DNA of 64,000 nt from Chlamydiota bacterium. Its GTDB lineage: Bacteria; Chlamydiota; Chlamydiia; Chlamydiales; RGXB01. Where the stretch lies: NCBI GenBank assembly GCA_016866495.1, contig VGMG01000004.1:1-64000 (forward strand), written 5' to 3'. Below are positions 8,903 to 17,593 of the stretch, piece by piece (position 1 is the first letter of the stretch; each line of letters opens with the position of its first letter). The notes under the pieces are model-generated. The model was not told where the DNA came from. It made no database searches and saw only the letters and a program-made list of their open reading frames with translations. The position numbers were made by a program, and so were the translations under genes.

Positions 8903-9420
8903 CTTTGAAAAAATAATTTTTTTAAAAACGGGTAGACCTTTTGATAAAATGGTTTTTGACGAAAAAAATCATCGACGGAAACATTCCTGTGATCGAGATC
9001 TTGAAACTGAAAGAGTCTCTCGTCATGAAAAGAGAAGATGAAGGCTCTTTTTGCGAAAAAAAAACGCGTTACTAAAGGTAAAGGGTCACAAAAAAACACC
9101 TTATCATAAAGGAGCCATGTCACCTCAAATCCCAGCGAGCGATAGTCTCTTTCACGCTCCATCATCTCTTTGATCCCTATTAAAGAGGTTTGCACCTCGA
9201 TGATTTTTTTTTGCCCCATCAAAACAAGATCTGCGGTTCTTCTCACTGAAGGGAATTTTTTTTCTAGGTAAAGGTCATCACCACCGTAGGATTTTTGTAA
9301 AAAAAATTGTATTTTTCTATGGAGCGGGCTCTTTGCTAACCTTAAGGGGATCTCTTCTAGAGAACTTTTTTTTTCTTTCCTTCGACCTGTGATGTTTGTA
9401 GGCTGTTCAAAACTTGACAT
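8899..9420 (-). CDS. CoiA-like nuclease-domain protein
   Basis: The 173-residue protein contains the segment RRTADLVL...KKIIEVQTS...[19 protein letters not shown]. This matches the pattern of the CoiA/restriction-endonuclease-like core: a RAD-type aspartate, then IEVQ as the E-x-Q half of the catalytic site, then an R-x-x-Y helix and a hydrophobic strand with W. CoiA takes part in natural transformation in Firmicutes. The N-terminal zinc-finger and C-terminal regions of full CoiA are short or absent here. I place the start at 9420 (MSSFEQ). Upstream ATGs up to 9480 would run into rpoD, which diverges from this gene 25 bases away. Function is inferred from the motif only. Confidence 0.6.
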   Translation of the reverse strand: MSSFEQPTNITGRRKEKKSSLEEIPLRLAKSPLHRKIQFFLQKSYGGDDLYLEKKFPSVRRTADLVLMGQKKIIEVQTSLIGIKEMMERERDYRSLGFEVTWLLYDKVFFCDPLPLVTRFFFAKRAFIFSFHDERLFQFQDLDHRNVSVDDFFRQKPFYQKVYPFLKKLFFQS

Positions 9421-9441
9421 TAAGTGGTATTCATATAACAA
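9414..9441 (+). promoter_or_regulatory. Promoter-like element immediately upstream of rpoD
   Basis: A perfect TTGACA (9414-9419) is followed 16 bases later by TAACAA. If it is used, transcription would start at or within a few bases of the rpoD ATGs (9446 and 9452), giving an almost leaderless message. It may also be coincidental. Confidence 0.35.
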
Positions 9442-9445
9442 TAAC

Positions 9446-11119
9446 ATGAATATGAGCAAACCATCCGACAACCAACACACAGATCCTCAATATCAGCAAA
9501 AAATCGAGGAGCTAGTCGCTGTTGCTAAGGAACAGGGATTCATCACCTATGAAGAGATCAATGATATCCTTCCGATGACGTTTGATACCGCGGAAGAGAT
9601 CGATCAAGTGTTGATCTTCTTGAGTGGGATGGATATCCAGATCTATAATCAAGCAGAGATTGAGAAGCAAAAAGAGCGTAAAAAAGAGGCTAAAGAATTA
9701 GAACTCTTGCCAAAACGCTCCGACGCAGCTGCAGATGATCCTGTGAGAGCGTATCTAAAAGAGATGGGTTCTACTCCCCTTCTTAATCGCGAAGAAGAGG
9801 TCGAAATTTCCAAAAGGATCGAAAAAGCGCAAATGCAGATCGAAAGAATCATTATGCGCTTTCGCTATTCCGAAAGGGAGACTTGCTCCATTATCCGTTA
9901 CCTTATCTCCGGTAAAGAACGTTTTGATAAAATTGTTGCTGAAAAAGAGGTCGAAGATCGAGCCAAGTTCATGCAACTGTTGCCTAAGCTAGAGGAGCTC
10001 CTTTCTAAAGAGGATGCTTTTTTAGAGCCGCAGCTTTTGAAAATGAAAGAGGTGGAGAATAACAAGGCAGAAAGGATCAAAGTTCTCGAGGCGATAGAAA
10101 AAAGTCGTATAAGAACTCAAGCCTATTTGCGGCGCATGCACCTGAAATATTCGGTGATCGAAGATTTCGGTGAGGTCATTCTCTCAGGCTACGACAGACT
10201 TTTGCATTTGGAAAAAGAGATCAAAGATCTTATTCCAAGAGCTGAAAAAAATCGCTTTGCAACGCAAAAACTTTTTTCTGCCAGACGCCGGCTTTTTTTA
10301 AGAGAGCTTGCTGCTGGAAGAACCTTAGACGAATATAAAAAAGATGTGCGCATGCTGCAGCGCTGGATGGACAAGAGCCAGGAAGCTAAAAGCGAGATGG
10401 TAGAGTCCAACCTGCGCCTTGTGATCTCGATTGCAAAAAAATACACTAACCGTGGTCTTTCTTTCTTGGATTTGATTCAAGAGGGGAATATGGGGCTAAT
10501 GAAGGCCGTGGAAAAGTTTGAATACCGCCGTGGTTATAAATTCTCTACTTATGCTACCTGGTGGATTCGACAAGCAGTAACACGAGCTATTGCCGATCAG
10601 GCCCGCACTATCCGTATACCTGTGCACATGATTGAAACCATCAATCGTGTATTAAGGGGCGCTAAAAAGCTCATGATGGAGACAGGTAAAGAGCCTACTC
10701 CTGAGGAGCTAGCAAAAGAGCTTGGGTTGACACCTGATCGCGTGCGTGAAATTTACCGAATTGCTCAACACCCCATCTCTTTACAGGCAGAAGTGGGAGA
10801 CAGCGGAGAGAGTCAATTTGGTGATTTCCTTGAGGATACCGCTACCGAATCGCCAGCGGATGCTACCGGCTATTCAATTCTAAAAGACAAAATGAACGAA
10901 GTTCTCTCGACATTAACTGACAGAGAGCGTACAGTATTAATCGAACGTTTCGGTTTGCTTGACGGAAAACCGAAAACTCTCGAGGAGGTGGGTGTTCAAT
11001 TTAAGGTGACTCGCGAAAGGGTCCGCCAAATTGAGGCCAAGGCTTTGAGAAAAATGCGTCATCCTACCCGTTCTAAGCAGCTACAGGCTTTCCTTGAGGC
11101 TGTTGAGGGTAAAGAATAA
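9446..11119 (+). CDS. rpoD: RNA polymerase primary sigma factor (sigma-66/sigma-70)
   Basis: This is the housekeeping sigma factor that directs RNA polymerase to -10/-35 promoters. It has 557 residues. An N-terminal region is followed by region 1.2 ([11 protein letters not shown]), a long non-conserved insert, region 2 ([12 protein letters not shown] to [13 protein letters not shown]), region 3 and the region 4 helix-turn-helix ([20 protein letters not shown]). The whole chain resembles chlamydial sigma-66 very closely, including the acidic N-terminus ([20 protein letters not shown]). ATG 9446 (or 9452) is preferred over the upstream ATGs at 9389/9392, because chlamydial homology begins here. 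No clear Shine-Dalgarno is seen. tRNA-Ala follows seven bases after the stop and may be co-transcribed. Confidence 0.97.
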   Translation: MNMSKPSDNQHTDPQYQQKIEELVAVAKEQGFITYEEINDILPMTFDTAEEIDQVLIFLSGMDIQIYNQAEIEKQKERKKEAKELELLPKRSDAAADDPVRAYLKEMGSTPLLNREEEVEISKRIEKAQMQIERIIMRFRYSERETCSIIRYLISGKERFDKIVAEKEVEDRAKFMQLLPKLEELLSKEDAFLEPQLLKMKEVENNKAERIKVLEAIEKSRIRTQAYLRRMHLKYSVIEDFGEVILSGYDRLLHLEKEIKDLIPRAEKNRFATQKLFSARRRLFLRELAAGRTLDEYKKDVRMLQRWMDKSQEAKSEMVESNLRLVISIAKKYTNRGLSFLDLIQEGNMGLMKAVEKFEYRRGYKFSTYATWWIRQAVTRAIADQARTIRIPVHMIETINRVLRGAKKLMMETGKEPTPEELAKELGLTPDRVREIYRIAQHPISLQAEVGDSGESQFGDFLEDTATESPADATGYSILKDKMNEVLSTLTDRERTVLIERFGLLDGKPKTLEEVGVQFKVTRERVRQIEAKALRKMRHPTRSKQLQAFLEAVEGKE

Positions 11120-11126
11120 TTCTGAC

Positions 11127-11199
11127 GGGGTATTAGCTCAGTTGGTAGAGCACAACGCTGGCAGCGTTGGGGTCAGCGGTTCGAGTCCGCTATACTCCA
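11127..11199 (+). tRNA. tRNA-Ala (anticodon GGC)
   Basis: This is a full cloverleaf of 73 bases. Acceptor GGGGTAT pairs with ATACTCC, the D stem is GCTC/GAGC, the anticodon stem CAACG/CGTTG encloses CTGGCAG with anticodon GGC, and the T arm is AGCGG-TTCGAGT-CCGCT. The CCA end is not encoded. Confidence 0.95.
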
Positions 11200-11307
11200 T
11201 CCCTAATCCTTATGTCCACCCTATCAGCTAGAAAAAACTTTTCTAGTTGTCTCTATTCGCACTGTACTAGATAATTGATAAAAGACCTTTTTTCACTAAA
11301 GGAGACT

Positions 11308-12486
11308 ATGGCGCATCTTTTCTTTGAACACGTAGGATCACAGCCTTCGGATCTCGTCTTGGAGATAGGGAGAATGTGGGCAAAGGATCCCAACCCTGAA
11401 AAAATAAATCTGGGAATCGGAATTTTTTTAGACGAAAAAGGGAAATGTCCTGTCTTGAAAGCGGTCAAAGAGGCCGAAACATTTTTAGTGGAGAATGAGC
11501 TTTCCAAAACCTATCTACCCATAGAGGGTGATGCCCTTTTCCTTGAGGAGACAAAGAGGCTTCTTTTTAGTGAAAATGCACCACAGGTTGCAGCTGCTCA
11601 AACTTTGGGGGGAACGGGGGCTTTGCGGGTGATAGCCGATTATCTTAAATTAGAATGGAATCACCCTATCTATGTCTCAGACCCTACCTGGGCAAATCAT
11701 CACGGAGTGTTTACAGCTGCAGGATTGGAGGTAAAAACCTATCCTTATTATGATCGGACAACTTACACCTCTAAAAAAAAGGAATTTTTTGATTTTTTGG
11801 AGCATGTGGGAAAAGGGTCGATTCTTTTGTTACACGGTTGTTGTCATAATCCGACAGGGATAGATTTTACCCAAAAAGAGTGGGACCACATTCTCGAAAT
11901 TTGCTTGAAAAGAGGTCTTTTACCTTTTTTTGATATTGCCTACCTAGGTCTTGGAGAGGGAATTGAAAAAGACCGCTATGCTGTAGAAACATTTTACAAA
12001 AGCGGGATAGAGATGTTAGTTGCTTTCTCCTACTCTAAAACGATGGACCTTTATAAGGAGAGGGTCGGAGCATTGATGATTGTGAATCATAGTCATACCG
12101 TTGATGCTATGCAAAGTACTATAAAACAGATCATTCGCCGTAATTATTCCAATCCACCCGCCCATGGCGCTTTAGTGGTGCAAGCGATTTTAAGCGACTC
12201 AAAGAGAAAAAAACTTTGGCTTGATGAGGTTGAAGAGCATCGACTAAGAAGTGTTGAGATGCGTGCACTCATTTGTAATGAGCTAGAGTCCTGGATTAGA
12301 CATAAAAAAGAGTTTCAAGAGGCAAAAGGTTTTTTTTCTTATCTGGGCATATCCAAAGAAATGGTTCTAAAGCTCAGAGAGGAGAGTATTTACCTTCTCG
12401 ATGACTCAAGACTGAATGTTTTGGGGGTAAACGGTTCGAATATTGCTCGTCTAAAAGAGGTTTTTTCAAGGCTGAAACATGGATAA
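11308..12486 (+). CDS. tyrB: Aromatic/aspartate amino acid aminotransferase (class I, PLP)
   Basis: This class I PLP aminotransferase has 392 residues. The N-terminal KINLGIGIFLDEKGK segment, the GCCHNPTG substrate/cofactor motif around the middle, and the PLP-lysine motif SYSKTMDLYKERVGAL are those of the aspartate/aromatic aminotransferase Ia subgroup. The final arginine-containing motif is less clear (SRLNVLGVNGSNI). I chose ATG 11308 because AAAGGAG lies three bases upstream; the open frame extends to 11275 without support. In Chlamydia tyrB lies next to the mreC-like gene, as here. The stop overlaps mreC by eight bases. Substrate preference (aromatic or aspartate) cannot be told from sequence alone. 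Confidence 0.88.
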   Translation: MAHLFFEHVGSQPSDLVLEIGRMWAKDPNPEKINLGIGIFLDEKGKCPVLKAVKEAETFLVENELSKTYLPIEGDALFLEETKRLLFSENAPQVAAAQTLGGTGALRVIADYLKLEWNHPIYVSDPTWANHHGVFTAAGLEVKTYPYYDRTTYTSKKKEFFDFLEHVGKGSILLLHGCCHNPTGIDFTQKEWDHILEICLKRGLLPFFDIAYLGLGEGIEKDRYAVETFYKSGIEMLVAFSYSKTMDLYKERVGALMIVNHSHTVDAMQSTIKQIIRRNYSNPPAHGALVVQAILSDSKRKKLWLDEVEEHRLRSVEMRALICNELESWIRHKKEFQEAKGFFSYLGISKEMVLKLREESIYLLDDSRLNVLGVNGSNIARLKEVFSRLKHG

Positions 12487-13426
12487 AAAGCTCGGTTCAA
12501 CTCTATTATTTTTTGCTTTATTTCTTTTTTTGATTGTCCAAATTCCCTTAGTCAAGGAGATTCGATTAAGATCCAAAGTGCAAAGTCTTTTTAGCAGTAA
12601 TCAATCAAAAGAGGATAGCACTTTAGAGTTATTGAGTCTCGAAAATCTCCTATTGAAAGATGAAATAGATGCTGTACGCAACCAACTTAACTATGAGCAA
12701 AAAGAGTGGGATGCCATACAAGCTAAAGTTATTTTTAGAGAAAATATCTCTTTTGGGTCTTTTATTTGGGTAGACAGAGGGGATTCGGACAACAAAAGAC
12801 TGGGAGTGACTGTAATTGCCAAAAAAAGCCCAGTGGTTTTGGGAAAGGGGGTAGTGGGAGTTGTTGAAGAGGTTTTAGAAAAAAAGAGCCTTGTGCGTCT
12901 CATCACTGATCCCAAATTACAAGTTGCTGTTCGAGTAGATCGGGGCAAAAAGGGGATTTATCTAGAGGAAAGGCTTGTAGAGCTTTCGTCTCTTTTGGTA
13001 AAGGAGGAGACTATCTTTAAAAATCAGGAGCATAAAGAGCTCACCTTAGACTGGATCAGAGTTTTGTTAGAGAAAGTGCGCCCATTAAAAGGAGCTCTGT
13101 TGGCAAAAGGGGTAATTCAAGGAGTTGCTAATCCGGGTTGGCGAGTCACCTACGATACTTTAAGTGGATATGGCTTTAATTACGATTTTGCGGATAGTGA
13201 AGGGGGGCCTTTCGATTTGAGAACAGAGCATCTTATTCAGGTTGGAGATCTACTTATTACTACAGGTCTTGATGGAGTCTTTCCTAAGGGATTGCATGTG
13301 GGCGTGGTTACAAAAATTGATCCCCTTAAGGAGGGTGGTTATGCTTACGGGTTAAATGCCAGCCCTGCAGTGCACGAATTGCAGTACCTAGATCATGTAC
13401 AAATTCTGCCACCTCAGCTGGGGTAG
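12479..13426 (+). CDS. mreC: Rod shape-determining protein MreC-like
   Basis: MreC is a bitopic membrane protein linking the MreB cytoskeleton to peptidoglycan synthesis. The 315 residues show a short cytoplasmic start, one transmembrane helix (about residues 9-25), and a coiled-coil-like stretch around residues 50-80. Beta-rich segments with the MreC pattern follow: ENISFGSFIWVDRG, then KGVVGVVEEV, VRLITDPKLQVAV, and later GDLLITTGLDGVFPKGLHVGVV, a classic MreC ending motif. Chlamydiae use MreB instead of FtsZ at the division plane, so this protein probably belongs to the septal complex. It overlaps tyrB by eight bases and the convergent downstream gene by 13. Confidence 0.88.
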   Translation: MDKKLGSTLLFFALFLFLIVQIPLVKEIRLRSKVQSLFSSNQSKEDSTLELLSLENLLLKDEIDAVRNQLNYEQKEWDAIQAKVIFRENISFGSFIWVDRGDSDNKRLGVTVIAKKSPVVLGKGVVGVVEEVLEKKSLVRLITDPKLQVAVRVDRGKKGIYLEERLVELSSLLVKEETIFKNQEHKELTLDWIRVLLEKVRPLKGALLAKGVIQGVANPGWRVTYDTLSGYGFNYDFADSEGGPFDLRTEHLIQVGDLLITTGLDGVFPKGLHVGVVTKIDPLKEGGYAYGLNASPAVHELQYLDHVQILPPQLG

Positions 13427-14262
13427 GGGCCAAATATTTTCGTGTATTCCTCTTGAAAGTTTGGCTTTTCACCATCCGAATCAGATTCTAAGATCCATTC
13501 ATGAATCGATTTAGAAGAAAATTTTTTTAGTGGTACATCATCTAAGACGAAAAGGGGTTTACGAAAATAGAGTGCGTCATAGCCTATGCTAGATCTATCT
13601 GTTAAAACACCACTATGCGCCTCTAAAAAAGGATAAATATACGGGCAAGTATGGCTGAGAATATGGATATCATGTTTTGCTTGCAGTTTGAGATGTACGA
13701 GCTCTCTTTCGGCTAGTATAGGATGGAGCCTAAATACAAACCGTTCTTTAAACGGGTGTTGGCAAAGCTCGTTCAGCTTTTCTTCTATATGGGGAGAGTC
13801 CCAAGTGAGGGCAATCAAAAGAGGCTTTAAATTTTCAGAAACAGGGAGAAATTTTTTAGCCCTTTTACCAATTTCATTTTGGAATTCGTAGTAAAAGCGG
13901 AGTCTATAATTAGGGAAATCCTTGTAGGAAAGCACAGAATCATAGAGTGAAAAATCTTGGAATTTATCTGAGAATCCATGGTGAAAACGGACCATTTTGG
14001 GTTTTAACCCATAAAGAGCATGATGTAATTCTCTTAAAGGGGTTTCGCTTGTAGAAGAGCTAATAAAAGTGTCGAGCTCACCTATTTTTGGAAAGTCTTC
14101 CAATCGAAAGTAGGGAACCCAAGGATAAAAATCGAGAAGCGCCTCCTCTGTTTCGTTGTTGCGAATCAAAAGGGGGATGTTTTCGTAGAAGCTGATGGGC
14201 GCTAAATGATCCAAGTGGTGGGGGAAAGAGGCTAAGATCCCCTTAATAGATTGTGTCGTCAC
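13414..14262 (-). CDS. CDP-glycerol glycerophosphotransferase-like protein (TagB/TagF fold), copy 2
   Basis: The protein has 282 residues with a GTG start. Two signatures point to the TagB/TagF-type GT-B fold: an HHGFSDK motif near the middle, and the C-terminal SHTCPYIYPFLEAHSGVLTD segment followed by RSSIGYDALYFRKP. These correspond to the loops that bind the nucleotide and polyol-phosphate in CDP-glycerol glycerophosphotransferases. It overlaps the upstream homologue by 20 bases, so the two are almost certainly co-translated. Chlamydiae have no teichoic acids, so the acceptor is unknown. The enzyme may modify lipo-oligosaccharide or another surface polymer. It could also be a related but non-identical transferase. 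Confidence 0.6.
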   Translation of the reverse strand: MTTQSIKGILASFPHHLDHLAPISFYENIPLLIRNNETEEALLDFYPWVPYFRLEDFPKIGELDTFISSSTSETPLRELHHALYGLKPKMVRFHHGFSDKFQDFSLYDSVLSYKDFPNYRLRFYYEFQNEIGKRAKKFLPVSENLKPLLIALTWDSPHIEEKLNELCQHPFKERFVFRLHPILAERELVHLKLQAKHDIHILSHTCPYIYPFLEAHSGVLTDRSSIGYDALYFRKPLFVLDDVPLKKFSSKSIHEWILESDSDGEKPNFQEEYTKIFGPYPS

Positions 14263-15220
14263 CTTCGCTGATGTCCTTTAGAAGAGCTAAAACTTTGACC
14301 TTGATCTCATCGATTGAATTATACTGATCAAATGCATAAGGGAGAATCTCTTTTTTCTTCATTTGGAGTTTTTCTACTTTTTTTAGGCTCTCATCAAGAT
14401 TTGCCTCAAATCGGATTCCAAGGGTATCAAGCTCGGGATGATCTTTGAAAAAAAAGGTGGGAGTATTGAAAAATAGGGCATCATAGACAGCATTTGAGTC
14501 CTCTACCACAAAAAGAGAACCTTTTTCCAAGTATGGGTAGATATAAGGGGTATCTAATTTCTCCTCTTTATGGATCTCAATATTCAGGGTGTCATTGATT
14601 TTTTTTGCATGGTATTTGACGAATAATTTCCAGCCCTCTTTAAGATGGTCTCTTAAAAAAGAGATATGGGAAGGATCCTCTAATTCAGTAGGAAAAAAAA
14701 GAGCTTTGTGCTCTTTTGCAACCGAAAAAGCTTTTTCAAGCTTTTCTTCCATGAATTTTTGATTTTTTTTGTAGTAGAGATAGCGATAGTTTCCAATGCT
14801 CACAAGCGTTTTGAAATTGTAAATAGTAGTTAATGAATAGAGTAAATCTACCATTTTTTTGCCAAGCACCAGGATATGTTTTTCCCCTAAAATCCCGTTG
14901 GTTAAATCCTCTTTGGCATATCCATGAGGAACAAAAATGGTATGTAATGCCCTTTTTTCTAACATCTCCTCTAATCCAAAAAGGCGACGAATTTTTGATG
15001 TGGGTATACAAGAAATCAGAGTGTTTCCCGTTTTTAAAAGAGCTTTTCCTAGGTCAGGTGGAAGAAAGATTTGGACATTGACAGCAGGATAAAAAGTCCT
15101 TATGCTCTCCAAGATTTTTTCATCCGTTACAAAAAGGGGAAGACCTAAAATCTCCATCAAAGGAGCCATATGATCTATATCCTCAAAACGGCTGCCGTAA
15201 ATTAAACCCATTGATCCCAT
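14243..15220 (-). CDS. CDP-glycerol glycerophosphotransferase-like protein (TagB/TagF fold), copy 1
   Basis: The protein has 325 residues. It has the same architecture as its downstream neighbour: an N-terminal Rossmann-like half (MGLIYGSRFEDIDHM), an HGYAKEDL motif, and a C-terminal YIYPYLEKGSLFVVEDSNAV segment with YDALFF. In the copy at 13414 the last motif reads TDRSSIGYDALYF. Here the TDRSS residues are replaced by EDSNA, which may weaken or change activity. ATG 15220 is preferred because TAGGAG lies eight bases upstream; the frame is open to 15256. The start is 15 bases from the divergent mutY start, so promoters of the two genes must overlap. Tandem divergent paralogues suggest a two-subunit or two-step pathway. 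Confidence 0.55.
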   Translation of the reverse strand: MGSMGLIYGSRFEDIDHMAPLMEILGLPLFVTDEKILESIRTFYPAVNVQIFLPPDLGKALLKTGNTLISCIPTSKIRRLFGLEEMLEKRALHTIFVPHGYAKEDLTNGILGEKHILVLGKKMVDLLYSLTTIYNFKTLVSIGNYRYLYYKKNQKFMEEKLEKAFSVAKEHKALFFPTELEDPSHISFLRDHLKEGWKLFVKYHAKKINDTLNIEIHKEEKLDTPYIYPYLEKGSLFVVEDSNAVYDALFFNTPTFFFKDHPELDTLGIRFEANLDESLKKVEKLQMKKKEILPYAFDQYNSIDEIKVKVLALLKDISEGDDTIY

Positions 15221-15235
15221 AAACAATCTCCTAAC

Positions 15236-16228
15236 ATGTCTTTTAAAACTGATCAAGAATCTTTAAGAAAATGGTTCCTGCAAACAAAGAGAGAGTTTCC
15301 ATGGAGAAATCAGATCACTCCTTACAAAGTTTGGATATCTGAGGTGATGCTACAACAAACTAGAGCAGATGTTGTGGTTGATTATTTTGAGCGATGGATG
15401 CAGCTCTTTCCAACAATTCAGGATTTGAAAAACGCTCCCCTTGAGAGTGTTCTGAAAGCTTGGGAGGGATTGGGATACTACTCCAGAGCAAGAAACATCC
15501 ATAAGGCTGCCGAAAGCTTAGCAAGTTATTTTCCAAAGGATTTTAGCTCATTGATCTCTATTAAAGGAATAGGCGCTTACACAGCAAATGCAATTTTAAG
15601 TTTTGCTTTTCATGAAAAAGTGATTGCCATGGATGCAAACGTCGAGCGTGTTCTTTGCCGCTATTTTGCTCTGCATGACCTCAAAGAGATAAAAAAACGG
15701 GCTGAGGGGGATCTGAGTCCTTTTCACCCTTTTGAAATAGCTGAAGCACTCATAGAATTGGGCGCTACAATTTGTAAAAAAAAACCAGAGTGTGAAAACT
15801 GCCCTTTATCAAAAGGTTGTTTGGCTTATAAAAACGGATCTATTCTCCAATACCCGCTTGCTAAAAAAAGGAAACAAACCCAAGAGGTTTTTATAGAGGT
15901 GCAAATCTACCAATATAAAGAGTTATTTGGTGTAAATAAAAAGGGAAAAAATGAACTTTTTCAAGATCTGTACCTATTTCATGAAAATCGAGTGAGTAAA
16001 GAGATTTTTTTAAAAATAACTGCAAAATCTTTGTTTAAAAAAGTTGTTGCGACAGCAACTTTTTACCGTTTTCATCTAATTGCAAATCTAATTGAGATAG
16101 ATCAACCCTTAGAAGGGCTGGAATTTTACTCGCTTAAGGAGTGCTTAAAAAAGAGTTTTTCATCTGGACATAAACGGATTTTGCACCAATTAGTCTCGAT
16201 AAAAGAAAATAAAGAGTGCATTCCCTAG
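15236..16228 (+). CDS. mutY: A/G-specific adenine DNA glycosylase
   Basis: MutY removes adenine opposite 8-oxoguanine. The 330 residues hold the HhH-GPD domain with the catalytic Glu in SEVMLQQTRA (about residue 36), the helix-hairpin-helix LISIKGIGAYTANAI and the catalytic Asp in AMDANVERVL. The [4Fe-4S] cysteines follow in CKKKPECENCPLSKGC. A shortened Nudix-like 8-oxoG-recognition region is present at the C-terminus. No strong Shine-Dalgarno precedes the ATG. Confidence 0.95.
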   Translation: MSFKTDQESLRKWFLQTKREFPWRNQITPYKVWISEVMLQQTRADVVVDYFERWMQLFPTIQDLKNAPLESVLKAWEGLGYYSRARNIHKAAESLASYFPKDFSSLISIKGIGAYTANAILSFAFHEKVIAMDANVERVLCRYFALHDLKEIKKRAEGDLSPFHPFEIAEALIELGATICKKKPECENCPLSKGCLAYKNGSILQYPLAKKRKQTQEVFIEVQIYQYKELFGVNKKGKNELFQDLYLFHENRVSKEIFLKITAKSLFKKVVATATFYRFHLIANLIEIDQPLEGLEFYSLKECLKKSFSSGHKRILHQLVSIKENKECIP

Positions 16229-16254
16229 AGAAGCCCTCTTTAATTTCATTTAGC

Positions 16255-16762
16255 TTAAATCTTGAGCATTCTTGCTTTACTAAGTCCACCAATGGTCCAG
16301 CTTACAAATATCGTAAAAAGAGTAAATGCGCTTTCTATAAATGGAACGGAGCACCATAAAAGTGTAGATCCAAAACCTCCAATCGTAATGATCAAACTCA
16401 TCATAAGGATGGTTTCAATATGTCCTGGGATATTATTTGCCTATAAAACAAGCATGATTCCCTCAATAAGACCTGCCACAACGATTTTTTCTAAAAAGGA
16501 GATGATACGAATAGTAAAGACGCTGTGGTCTTGTGTTTTGTTCAAAAAAGCAACGATTTGAACTAAAGAGGCCTCTGCTTCTGTCGGTACTTAGAGAATA
16601 GAGATCATTTTGGACAGTGTTTTCATTTAGGCATCTTCTAACAGCGCACTCGCTTTTAAAATCGTAAGAATTTCGAAATGGTGTTACTTGCCACAAAAAA
16701 TGATTCGTAAAAAAAACAACGATACCTGCAGCAACAGCAGCCTTAATTAGAGAAAAATTCAT
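16255..16762 (-). pseudogene. Decayed small integral membrane protein gene
   Basis: The minus strand encodes a recognisable but broken membrane protein. It begins MNFSLIKAAVAAGIVVFFTNHFLWQVTPFRNS. A one-base frameshift then leads into TILKASALLEDA. In that new frame stops interrupt the text three times: after ALLEDA, after KTLSKMISIL, and after GIMLVL. Between and after them lie clear segments: VPTEAEASLVQIVAFLNKTQ, FTIRIISFLEKIVVAGLI, ILMMSLIITIGGFGST and FTLFTIFVSWTIGGLSKARM, ending at TAA. The N-terminal hydrophobic helix followed by a W-x-V-x-P-like motif recalls a family of small bacterial membrane proteins, but I cannot name it. Four independent lesions make sequencing error unlikely. 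Confidence 0.75.
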
Positions 16763-16862
16763 AAAGTTCGAAAAAAAAGAACATTTTTTCCTATGTCTAA
16801 AGACTAAAAAATTATTCTTAATGCTCTATTTCATTAATGAACATTCCCTTTCTTGTTTTTTC

Positions 16863-16892
16863 TTGAAAATCGAGAATCAGTTTCAGTAGAAT
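16863..16892 (+). promoter_or_regulatory. Sigma-66/70 promoter of the membrane protein at 16927
   Basis: TTGAAA (16863-16868), an 18-base spacer and TAGAAT (16887-16892) predict a start near 16899, leaving a leader of about 28 bases before ATG 16927. The last spacer bases plus the -10 (TTTCAGTAGAAT) are identical to those upstream of the MORN-repeat gene at 26084. Confidence 0.55.
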
Positions 16893-16926
16893 GCAATGTA
16901 GTTCTTTTTTAGGGAAATCGCACATC

Positions 16927-17517
16927 ATGATCGAAGTTTTACGCACAGATTCCGTAGGGGTTAAAAAACATTGGCTTGAACAATACTGGGTGTACGGTGT
17001 TGTAGCAATAGCTATTGCCGCCTTCCTGGGTGTTTTTGCAACGATGACCTCTAAAAATGGAGGAGAAGGGGTAGAGGTTTTTTCTACACTGATGGATATG
17101 CAAGAAGAGAGTTCTGTATCCCTTAATGAGAAAAAGCAGGCAAGCCGTTTTCTAGTGAAAAATCGGGATTTAATGCGTGAGATGGGGAAATTTTTTCTGG
17201 ATGATGCGATTATCGTCGAACAGCTAACAAAAAAAGCCTCTTCACCATTTTCCTATGCGACAAGGCTGATATCGCAAAAAAGATATAAAGAGGCTTTAGA
17301 GCTTTCGATTAAGCAACAGGATCAAATTACCCTTCCGGCCTTAAAATGTTTAAACCTTGTGAGAATACTCGCTTTAGAATCTGAACTTAAAATCACAAGT
17401 CATCAAAAAACTTGGTCTGCTTTGAATGATCTAAGAAGTTCTCACCCTGAACAAGTGGACGAGATTCTAGACTTCTACAAAATAGGGGATATCACTATTG
17501 AGACCCTGTTTTCTTAA
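16927..17517 (+). CDS. Membrane-anchored protein with helical soluble domain, unknown function
   Basis: The protein has 196 residues. After a short cytoplasmic part (about 20 residues) there is one transmembrane helix (YWVYGVVAIAIAAFLGVF), then a mostly helical domain of about 150 residues. The topology and the repeated helix pairs (RYKEALELSIKQQD) recall YfgM/TPR-type periplasmic helper proteins, but similarity is weak. The in-frame ATG at 16891 lies at the -10 box of the best promoter, so I use ATG 16927. The gene ends before a hairpin and is convergent with the membrane protein at 17594. Confidence 0.6.
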   Translation: MIEVLRTDSVGVKKHWLEQYWVYGVVAIAIAAFLGVFATMTSKNGGEGVEVFSTLMDMQEESSVSLNEKKQASRFLVKNRDLMREMGKFFLDDAIIVEQLTKKASSPFSYATRLISQKRYKEALELSIKQQDQITLPALKCLNLVRILALESELKITSHQKTWSALNDLRSSHPEQVDEILDFYKIGDITIETLFS

Positions 17518-17530
17518 ACAAACAGCACAG

Positions 17531-17564
17531 CCCCTTCTTTTTCTTAATAGAAAAAGTTTAGGGG
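17531..17564. terminator. Inverted repeat after the 16927 gene
   Basis: CCCC-TT-CTTTTTC pairs with GAAAAAG-TTTA-GGGG around a six-base loop, 14 bases after the stop. A T tail is lacking, so it may be a weak or rho-assisted terminator, or an mRNA-stabilising hairpin. Confidence 0.4.
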
Positions 17565-17593
17565 ATGAGAAAGGAAATATAAGCTTTTTAGGC

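Noticed and set aside
16262-16561. 99-residue plus-strand ORF
   Set aside because: It is antisense to the decayed membrane-protein gene, whose hydrophobic segments and start/stop are better explained on the minus strand.
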